A stretch of DNA of 64,000 bases. Source: Perkinsus chesapeaki. Its lineage: Eukaryota; Perkinsozoa; Perkinsida; Perkinsidae. The position numbers and the translations under genes were made by a program. The stretch spans positions 1 through 64,000 of the forward strand of contig JAAPAO010000014.1 of NCBI GenBank assembly GCA_013115145.1, given 5' to 3'. Below, one piece after another: positions 55,935-64,000 of the stretch. The notes beneath the pieces were generated by a model. It made no database searches. It was not told where the DNA came from and was given only the letters and a program-made list of their open reading frames with translations. Each line of letters begins with the position of its first letter. Within the stretch, counting starts at the first letter, position 1.

Positions 55935-57315
55935 CTACTCCATCAAAAGAACGGAGATCGATCGTACTGTGAGAGGGCACTGTGTATGTTGGTACCGGTG
56001 TGTTACCCGTTCGAGGGCTGACAAATCCGCCACCTGAATGATCCCAGTGTAGCTCCCAACCTCTGCGGATGTTATACCGTTAGATAATTCCCTTCGCGGA
56101 GTTGGAACTGCCTGCTGGATCCGTTGAGGCTTCGATTCTTCCGTTATACCAACGAGATTGACGCTGTGGCCATCGTGCGTTCTGTCGTCAGAGTGTTCTC
56201 TTCTCTCTCCATTTTGAAATGGAGAGATGGGCCTCCCGTAAGTGGATATGGTGGCACCACGACGGTCATCCTACCAGAAGCCATGGGTACGCAGCAAGAC
56301 GCCTCACTTGCCCGTGGCGAGTAAACAAACAGCTTGCTTACCTGCATCCCTTTACATGCATTACAGTGGTCACGGAACTCCTTACGAAGTTCAGTCAATT
56401 CCTGAGGTTGAAGCACTGGTAAAATAACACGGCCTGAGAACCGACGCCCACCTTGCGAAGTTCCTCGACCTGTTCCTTCGCTCCGACGGCTTCTTCATGT
56501 CGTTCCTCTCGAAGCATCTTTATTTCTCTATTCATTCCCGATAGTATCTCTACCAACGATGCCATCTCATCCCGTAGGGTCTGACAGGACGACTTCCCCA
56601 CAGACATGTCAGAAGTGGCCATCACATTCTCGAACTTGTTGCGAGACTTCTTCAAGGCCGATATGTCCTTGCTGGCCACATCTAGTGCTTTGTATACGGC
56701 ATCAAACTGCTGATGCCAGGTGCTGCTAAGGGCATTGAGATCCCTTCGCAATAAATCTACCGCCGTTCGTTGGCTGAAGGGATGCGTTATGGTCAGAGGG
56801 AACGGGAGGATGGTCACATTTTGGCTTCTCGACCGTACTGTCTGACAGCAGCTTCAGTTTCATTTCGACTTTCCTGACTTCTTCCTTGAACTTCCGATAG
56901 CCACTCAGCGAACGCTAGGACCTACGACAAGCCAGCGCCATCTTCAAGATAGCACTAAGAAGGGTAGCTCACCGTGGGGTCGATATCCCCCCTGATTGAG
57001 GGTCTTGAGGAACGCTGAACTCTCGGAGAGTTGGCTACGGAAATGACATATCGGCAGCTAGAGTTCACAATGGCTTACACTGGTGGCCTTCTGTTTCCCG
57101 CTTCCTGTCTTCCTGGTCTGAGTTATCGTCTTCCGCGATCAGCTGCATTGGAGCTCGGGGCACTCTCCTGGTCTCGGAATCGTCCACCACTACATGTTGA
57201 AGATGATGCTCTGGTGTGGTGCTCCTCCTGAGCAGCTAAGTTAAAGGAGTTTTACACGGCCAACTTACGCCTTAGCGATCGACGCTTTGGTAGGTTTGGT
57301 TAGGTTGGAGCTCAT
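55935..57315 (-). CDS. Coiled-coil protein of unknown function, multi-exon
   Basis: Start ATG at 57315 (MSSNLTKPTKASIAK), spliced in phase to ARSTTPEHHLQHVVVDD and an acidic/charged segment (AEDDNSDQEDRKRETEGHQ). A later exon (about 56770-56455) is a clear coiled coil (VYKALDVASKDISALKKSRN, EILSGMNREIKMLREERHEE, EQVEELRK) that joins in phase to ELTELRKEFRDHCNACKGMQ. The last exon (about 56255-55935) reads DDRRGATISTYGRPISP and GIIQVADLSALERV, with its stop at 55935. Exons between 57000 and 56770 are not fully resolved. It lies 295 bp downstream of the PHD gene on the same strand. No enzyme domain seen. Confidence 0.55.
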
Positions 57316-57609
57316 ATTAAAGATACGCGAGTACTGTAGTGGAGAGTCTGCATGCCTGGCCAGCATTGACAAACACAAAGCTATTCGGCTGCTAGAAACG
57401 TGGCTTGGAGTGCCGCTATATAAATGAAATGCAGAGACCTCAGCAGTAAACGACCGACTGGAGGCCGCAGTGAGGTGACCGGGCATTGCTGGACTAATGT
57501 TGCGCTACATGTTGATGCTTGTGGTGGTGACCTGGCCTCCAGTTGAGGACACGCCTCACTTCTGCAATGTTACTATCGAGTTCCTGAATAAAGTAGTATG
57601 TAGGCGGTA

Positions 57610-58828
57610 TTAGCTTAACCCGTGCCTTGCCTGACGGAGCATTCTATTGATAGTAATCGCCCATCGGCTACCATCCTTGACGTTCTGGTTCATATCGATA
57701 AGTACTGTACGGTTACGATTGATTAAATTCTGCACGTAGCAGACGCGTTGGCGATCATCCTTCTTCTGAGGTCGCGATTTATCAACATGTAGAAGGAGGA
57801 TGCCTCGCTCACCCAGTCTCTGAAGCGCGGCTCGTCAGGATAGGCTTCATTACGGTGCTCGTCACAATATGCTCTCAGAGGGTTAACGACATCGAGACCT
57901 TTCTCAGCATCCTCGTCCATTCGATCGACCTCCCCTGAACGGTACCATGCTCACAGGACTCAAGGCTACTGCCTACCAACCAGGTCGAGAGCGTAGTTCA
58001 TTGCCCGCGCACAAGGTATATGAAATCCTCGGTAACAACTAGTCGAGGAGCATTGGAGCACCGCACCAACGTTCGATAAGTTACATATATCACAGGGAAC
58101 TTTGAATCTTAGGAGGGGATAATGGTAGCATACTGTAGAGCCATACTAACCTTTGCCGAAGGTTCCGCATAGAGACTGCATCTAGGGAAACATACCTGAG
58201 CGATATGACTTTGGCGATGGTTGCATACTTAACTCCACCACACCCGTATCGGCCCTCTTGTATACTGCATTCTGGTATCCACCATGCACAAGAGGAATGT
58301 ATCCAGTAATCATCAAACCTAAAAGTAGAGGTTACCAGAGCGATAGGCATTGGGTTCACGACGACGACCTGCCATCCTTAATTCGGATCAAGGCACCGGT
58401 CCGTCTTGGACACATGAGACATTGTCGTTCGCGTTTGGCCTTTTCTGGACCTGATAAGGTCGATTGAGTGATCGATGATAGGCACCTTACTGAGCCCGTC
58501 TTCGTGTACATGCGTGCAGAAATCACAATACCATTTGTCAGCGAGAACTCGAGGCATGCTGAAAAGGGTGATGCCTCTCGGTATATTGGGGCCGACTGCT
58601 TACAAGTAGCAATTCTGATGAACCGTAGCGTCACAGCCATCACACACAACTATCAGATTCGGATTGCCCTCCTGAGATTAGGAGTATGTTAGAGTCGATT
58701 GGCAGTAGTATGCTGCTCACATCGTCATTCTGATCATTTATGAGGCACACATCGCATACAAGACCGTCATCATCAAGGTCCTCGAGAACCTCTTCAACCC
58801 TCTCGTAGGCTCTGGCTCCTTGTTGCAT
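57610..58828 (-). CDS. PHD finger plus extended PHD (PHD-zinc knuckle-PHD) protein, BRPF/JADE/AF10-like
   Basis: Start ATG at 58828. Exon 1 gives LVCDVCLINDQNDDVSSILL, the opening of a BRPF/JADE-type PHD finger. Near 58430, QCLMCPRRTGALIRIKDGR matches the zinc knuckle (CxxCPxxGGA). The next exon reads DDYWIHSSCAWWIPECSI, corresponding to WAHVVCALWIPEV. Near 58090 there is CDICNLSNVGAVLQC then CYRGFHIPCARAM, corresponding to the second (extended) PHD. The segment AYCDEHR near 57860 completes it. A 44-nt intron (about 57772-57815) joins RFRDW to KKDDRQRVCYVQNL in phase; stop at 57610. Such modules read unmodified or methylated histone H3 tails and DNA, so the product is probably a nuclear chromatin reader. 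No acetyltransferase or bromodomain is seen. Confidence 0.75.
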
Positions 58829-59046
58829 CGTTTAGGGATCAAGAAGGGGGCGTGGCTTCCGCTACGTGGGGTTACGTAATTGCTACGAGTGTGCCTGCTC
58901 AAGCTTCCCTGATAGAGAGTTACCTTCCTCTTGATTATAACACAATGCGGTCAGAGGAAACAGCAACTCCGTCTCATCACGCTAGAACCACCACGGAGGT
59001 ATGCAAAAACGTATAAATGGTACTGTTCGCAACTGCGGCATCGTCG

Positions 59047-60606
59047 CTACACTTTTCCAATGATTCTCGGAGGGACCACCGAGGCATCAGCCATCTCCAC
59101 CAAACCACCAGAGGCGGCGGCACTCTCCTCGTCCTCTAGACCATCATAGTATTCTGCCCGACCGCTCTTCGTAGCACCGTAAACTGCCAATGCCAGCAGA
59201 GCAGCTAGGGCGGCGCACACAGCACTGACTGCGAAGACTGCAGCTCCCTGATGGAAGATACCTGCCCATAATCCACCAGTGACGGATACGAGAATCTGTG
59301 CGACTGCTTGGGCCACGGAAAGCATCGACATGCGGAGCGCAGCTGATGCAGTACCGGTCCTAGCCAGCAATGTGAGGGGTATTGTCAACTGTGTAGCGTA
59401 CATAGGCCCAAGGCCGAGGATCATCCAGGATAAACCAAATGCCTTATTGTCAGCTACCCGTGGCAGAGCAAGCGAGCTTATTAAGAGGCTTGCAAATAGG
59501 AGGAGAGACACCACCCAGCATAAGGAGATGTCGAGGCCAAAGCGCTCAACAAAAGGAAGGCACATAGCCGTAACAACACCTAAAATCATGGACCCATAGA
59601 GACCATAGGTGGCCATAGCATATCTTTCTTGTAGCGGCATAACCGATGGTAGACCATCTGTGGTAAGGAAAGTAACTCCGTAAATCATAAGGGCACTAAC
59701 ACCGATGAAGCCTCCGACAGCTGCGAGGAAGACTAAACCCGTCGAGGTTGCATTAACAAGGAGATCTTTGATGTCACAGAAAAAGTCAGCAATCCACTTG
59801 AAGCAAAGACAACAGCGGCCGCGCTGTTCAGGCGGAACAGCGGTGACAACTTCAGGAAGCATTAAGACAGAGTGAGCCATTATAAACTGGAGGCAACCGC
59901 ACAGGACAGCCAGGCCTCTGAGATGTAGGCATGTCATCGAGCCACAGCTGTCGCTCTTCAACTTCTCAATCCACCAGGCGCCTTCGTAGTCCACCAGATA
60001 CCCCAGGGCGTAGGTAAGGGAAGCCCCGAAAACATAGAATAGCGTCTGTAATGAGAAGTAGACCCCCATCGATTGTCGTGGGACAGTATCCGTCACCAGC
60101 GAGCGCAGCATTAGGAGCTGCATGTTGTTACTGATGAAAAGGAGACCGAAACCGATGGCCAGATAGACGATTGAGTTGCCGGGGAGCTCGGATGCCAGAC
60201 TGAGCACTGCGCAAGCGATGAGGGCAAAGACGTAGCCCATCAACAAGAAGGGTTTTCGACGACCACCAAAACGGCTCCATGTTGACCGATCACTCCACAC
60301 AGCAGCACATGGTTGGACCAGTATAGCGGCCAAAGGAGATACCAACCATCCGTAACCGATAAGCCAGGAAGATACCCCTGCATCAACTAGGGAAGAGGTG
60401 AGCAATAGGATGGCCATGGCCTCGGAGAAGCCTATAGGGAGTGTGCCCATGGCCAAGCGGAGACCAAAGCATCGACCTCTAGAGGCATCATCAGGGACAG
60501 CTGGCCCACTAGGGACCATCCCACCAGCACTGTTCAAGTTGGTGTACTGCGCTTGCTGTTGCTGGCGGGCCGCATACCTAGCACGATGTGATGAATTCGG
60601 CGCCAT
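59047..60606 (-). CDS. MFS sugar transporter, SLC45/sucrose-type (GPH-like)
   Basis: A single-exon 519-residue protein with about twelve hydrophobic helices. The signature WSDRSTWSRFGGRRKPFLL between helices 2 and 3 is the RxGRRxPF motif of plant sucrose carriers and animal SLC45 proton-coupled sugar transporters. The cytosolic N terminus is Gln-rich (RQQQQAQ), and a cytosolic loop with cysteines (RGRCCLCFKW) separates the halves. Length and topology match the family. It probably imports disaccharides or hexoses with protons across the plasma or vacuolar membrane. It is transcribed in the same direction as MTR4, 228 bp downstream of it. Confidence 0.88.
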   Translation of the reverse strand: MAPNSSHRARYAARQQQQAQYTNLNSAGGMVPSGPAVPDDASRGRCFGLRLAMGTLPIGFSEAMAILLLTSSLVDAGVSSWLIGYGWLVSPLAAILVQPCAAVWSDRSTWSRFGGRRKPFLLMGYVFALIACAVLSLASELPGNSIVYLAIGFGLLFISNNMQLLMLRSLVTDTVPRQSMGVYFSLQTLFYVFGASLTYALGYLVDYEGAWWIEKLKSDSCGSMTCLHLRGLAVLCGCLQFIMAHSVLMLPEVVTAVPPEQRGRCCLCFKWIADFFCDIKDLLVNATSTGLVFLAAVGGFIGVSALMIYGVTFLTTDGLPSVMPLQERYAMATYGLYGSMILGVVTAMCLPFVERFGLDISLCWVVSLLLFASLLISSLALPRVADNKAFGLSWMILGLGPMYATQLTIPLTLLARTGTASAALRMSMLSVAQAVAQILVSVTGGLWAGIFHQGAAVFAVSAVCAALAALLALAVYGATKSGRAEYYDGLEDEESAAASGGLVEMADASVVPPRIIGKV

Positions 60607-60833
60607 TTAAAGTGGTAAGCTGGTACTATTGTTGGTGTGGCCTCATAACAACTCAACACGATCTCTCAGATATCGTATCAGTATTAGTAATGAACGTTTG
60701 GCTTCGAGGACTATGGACACACTAGAAACAGGAGTGGTGCCGTCAGTAGAGAAGGAGGAGGAGGATCGACTAGAGGTACCTGCCAAATACCGTTCAACGT
60801 CACAGAGGTGTGAATTGCAGCAGTAAGTGCCTC

Positions 60834-63800
60834 TTACAGACTAGCACTGAAAACTATTCCCCTTCGAAGTTTAGTTCTGCCCTCCACCATCTTCTCTTCG
60901 AGCTCCTTATGACCAATTAGCTTCGCAGCCATACCTGTCAAATGTCAGTATTATGCCATCTACTCACAGTACTGATCATTAACAGGAGCAGTGCTGGAGT
61001 GGTACGTATGACACTATTGAAGAAGGAGACCTTGGAAGAATTCTTACAAACTTATCGCATCAAAGAATATAAAGTACTTCTACATGGCAAATCGGTATGG
61101 AAATAGCTTAACTACTTTTGACGCTCGAGAAAGAGCAGCCCCCCCCAAACTTACCGAGCTCTCGTAGGAGTTCCTCTAGACGTCTCATAACTCGTACCAC
61201 ACTTCCTTCATACATCTCGCAGGTCTGCATAATATCCTTGAAGGGTTTGCCCTCCATCCAGGCCACCACAGCTGGGACCAGTTGCGGTCGGATATGGTCC
61301 TCTACATAGGTGCTGGTATCGACGCCAGCAACCTTGCACTCCTGCAAGCCAGGTGGAACAGGTAGGCAGCATTCCCACTCAAACGCTTACCGCCATAACA
61401 GTCGCTACGTCCTGAGCAATGACCTTCATCTTGTCCAAGGCCTTCGCGAGATCAGCGTTGTCCGGTGTCCTGAGAGAGCAACTCCTCCGGGCGCTGTCTG
61501 ACAGTCCACAAGCTTACGTGGCATCCTCCGACTTCTCGTCGAGAATCAAACATGAGCAAAGCGCGGCGATATGCTCAGGCTGATCACAGAACAACTTGGA
61601 CGATGCAACTGACAACAACGCTGGCAACCTACCGACATCCCCTCGAAGACGTTATTGAAGACGAGCTCAGTAATGAGTATCTCATCACAGGAGGATATCT
61701 CGCAGGCCAGCTTGCCCTAATGGTAAATAGATTCTCATCAGCAACTTTCGCGCCCCCCACCTTCTCGAGGACCACATTGTTTCTGTCAATGAATCCCAGA
61801 CGTCTCAGCACGCGTTTCATCGATCGAAGCTCATCGCGGAGAATCTGCCGAAAGTAATACCAACCTAATCGGGCCTGCAAACTCACCACTGCGTTCTGAT
61901 TCTTTATGATATCCGCACATTTAGTCTGCTCCTCGTGGAGATGCACCCGCTTGGTGAACAAGTCCATAAGCCTGGACGACCGTAATAATTGAGAATCCTA
62001 CAAGCTGCTGCTCCTCCTACTGAGATCGCTCAGCCTCGGGCACCGTCATTAGGCGGTTCGACAACTTAGCGTTTTCTGCATTCTTTATTTTCTTCGCCAC
62101 CTCACCAAACTCCTCGCTGTCAATCTTCATCTCGTTAATCGGGTCCAGTTCCGGCAAGCCATGAGCCTTGAAGTTGTCATGATTTAGCTGACAACAACAG
62201 CAACACCTTATCCTTCCATCCTCGACCATAATGCCCTACAATGGCCTTAAGCATGTTCTTGCATTGTGTCTTGACAGCCTCAGTTCTGTTATGTGGCTCC
62301 TGGACAGCCTGCGGTAGCTGTCCCCTTATCCTGCTAATCTTGTGCAATGAACGCAATGGGACGCTACGGACGACTCCTTCCTCTGAATAATAGGATACAA
62401 CTACTCCTGCTATACCACAGTGCAGGTGTGCGTGGACGATCAGCAACCACAGATGGAAAATGCGGATACACTATAGGTATCATACGCACTTAAGGAACCA
62501 CCAGGAAGAGCGCGAGCGAGCATCTCTAACCACGCTCCATATCGGCACGTTATTACCATCAATACAATCAACAACATAACTGTTCTCAATATCAGCAGCT
62601 CCTTTATCATCAGCTAACTTATCACATTTGATAACCATAGCCCAGTCACCTATACCAACATACACCCAACATACGGAGCAATACCACCACCACCATCCTT
62701 ACCATCCTTTGCCAAGCTGATTAGCCTTCCTGGGTTCATAAACGGTATTGCGTACTTCGGCAAGGTAATGATCTTCCGTCTCTCCTCCATAGCATTGTCC
62801 AAATCCTGGTCGGCTTGGAATGCGTCCGTGAGAGCCTGAAGATCGACTAATACTTCTCATCCAGCCGGCTCGAAACGATACCATTTTGACGTCGAAGTTC
62901 ATCTTCTTCGATGCCTCCGATGTGACCTTGTTGAGCTCCTCTGTGGCATCTTCGAGCTTGTGGCTCAACTCGGCATTCTGAGGAGGGTCATGTGCTGCCT
63001 TCCGAGACCACGGGCATCTCTGATCTCACCTTCTCCTTGGCAGCAATGCATCCCTTGTCCTTCTGAAACTGTGAAAAGCTTCTCTCTAGTAGGTAGTTAG
63101 GATCCACACCTGACTGCATAAGTAACCCTCAAAGGTCAACAAGGGTATCACCTTCCAAGCGAAGCATGTTAAGTAGCATATTGTAGCCAAGATAGAACTG
63201 ACTGTCAAGTCGACTTGCGTCACCTGAGGCCACCGCCGCCGCCATCATCACTACTACAGCAACACTCCCACTCTACCAAGGAACATCTCCTTCGCAGTGT
63301 TAGGCTCAACCTTATCGGTCAACATAATGATAACAAGACCCTTGTCATCCTTGCCTCTTCGACCTACATGGACAAACTCTACAAGGAAGTCCGGCAAATA
63401 TAGCTTACCGGCGCGGCCAGCCATCTGGATGTACTCCCCACTATTTAGCGTCCTTCGTTCGATACCGTCCCACTTCTGAACCTAAGAGGGACAGGAAGAT
63501 ACCCTTTGAGGGGCCTGAGTGGCAGCAGCAGCAGCACCTACCGAAGTAAAGACGACAGTCTTAGCAGGCATGTTGACACCCATGGCGAAGGTCTCTGTGC
63601 AGAACAGGACCTGAGGGAAATTGTCGACGGAATTTGGACCGGCGCCGGCCGAGTTGTGTATCTTGCACGCACCTTGATAAGATTCTCCTGGAATAGAATC
63701 TCCACAATCTCCTTTAAGATAGGCAGGAGGCCACCATGATGGATACCGATGCCTCTTGACAAGAAGCCGAGCATGGACTGGATCTGCTGAAGCTCTCTAT

Positions 63801-64000
63801 CCTCCGGACCTTGAAGAGCAAAGGTAACCCCGTCATTAAACAGTACCGCAGCTCACTTAAAGTGGCCATTGCATTCTCAAAGACATCACCAATAAGAGCC
63901 TTCTCATCCTGGGTAACAAGATCGATATTACGCAATACCAATGCATTTTGTTCACACTCCTTCTTGCTGAAGGCGAACACTATAACCTATAAATAATCCA
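60834..64000 (-). CDS. MTR4: MTR4 (Ski2-like exosome RNA helicase), C-terminal part; 5' end beyond window
   Basis: Minus-strand exons carry the second RecA domain: [19 protein letters not shown] (near 63960), [20 protein letters not shown] (near 63740), [12 protein letters not shown] (near 63580) and the motif VI segment [17 protein letters not shown], split by a short intron near 63395. Downstream are arch-region exons (for example LYLPD-flanking exons and [18 protein letters not shown]), a helical segment ([14 protein letters not shown], near 61810) and the C-terminal DSH domain ([19 protein letters not shown], near 61190). The last exon reads [20 protein letters not shown] then IVFSASL, with its stop at 60834. 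This order matches yeast/human MTR4 closely. The enzyme unwinds RNA for the nuclear exosome. The N-terminal RecA domain lies outside the window. Confidence 0.88.

Noticed and set aside
59279-59599. Plus-strand frame inside the transporter
   Set aside because: Antisense to the well-supported SLC45-like transporter.
1-64000. CRISPR arrays, bacterial operons, Shine-Dalgarno sites
   Set aside because: The genes are intron-rich and eukaryotic; the only regular repeat (31552-31830) has no spacers and is a minisatellite.

Overview
This window looks like nuclear DNA of an alveolate protist. I lean towards a Perkinsus-type genome (Perkinsozoa). The reasons are intron-rich genes with very short GT-AG introns (many 35-50 nt), dense genes on both strands, a perkinsin-like secreted subtilisin, expanded secreted hydrolases, a ciliary SHIPPO-repeat protein and a divergent myosin. 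The genus is inference; no rRNA or spliced-leader gene was seen. I built exon models by hand from reading frames, splice phase and family resemblance, so the outer ends of multi-exon genes are approximate.

Layout. 0.8-2.6 kb (-): a large single-exon protein of unknown family. 2.6-5.3 kb: no convincing gene, but an AT-rich island and a cluster of short perfect hairpins. 5.3-7.35 kb (-): a multi-exon leucine-rich-repeat protein. 8.2-10.7 kb (-): an asparagine-synthetase-like protein fused to a PLOD-type glycosyltransferase. 11.3-13.3 kb (+): a broken subtilisin and then an intact one. 14.4-19.2 kb (-): a large unassigned multi-exon protein with a Walker-A-like loop. 19.3-22.1 kb (-): a WDR13-like beta-propeller protein. 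23.2-31.5 kb (-): a myosin heavy chain whose tail ends in a Rab/Ras-like G domain. 31.55-31.83 kb: an eight-copy 35-bp tandem repeat. 32.1-37.2 kb (-): three tandem secreted paralogues. 38.3-39.2 kb (+): a five-exon HMG-box protein. 39.6-42.4 kb (+): an unassigned gene. 43.4-55.5 kb (+): an array of purple acid phosphatase, SHIPPO-repeat and pepsin-like genes, with later copies decayed. 55.9-57.3 kb (-): a coiled-coil protein. 57.6-58.8 kb (-): a PHD/extended-PHD chromatin reader. 59.0-60.6 kb (-): an SLC45/sucrose-type transporter. 60.8-64.0 kb (-): the C-terminal part of the exosome helicase MTR4, which runs off the window.

The main discoveries are two domain fusions (myosin plus G domain; AsnB plus PLOD glycosyltransferase), the decaying three-gene cassette array with sharp gene-conversion boundaries, the mosaic family of secreted paralogues, and clusters of small hairpins between genes. 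Housekeeping genes (WDR13, MTR4, PHD, HMG, transporter) alternate with lineage-specific secreted families, as expected of a parasite or parasite-related protist.
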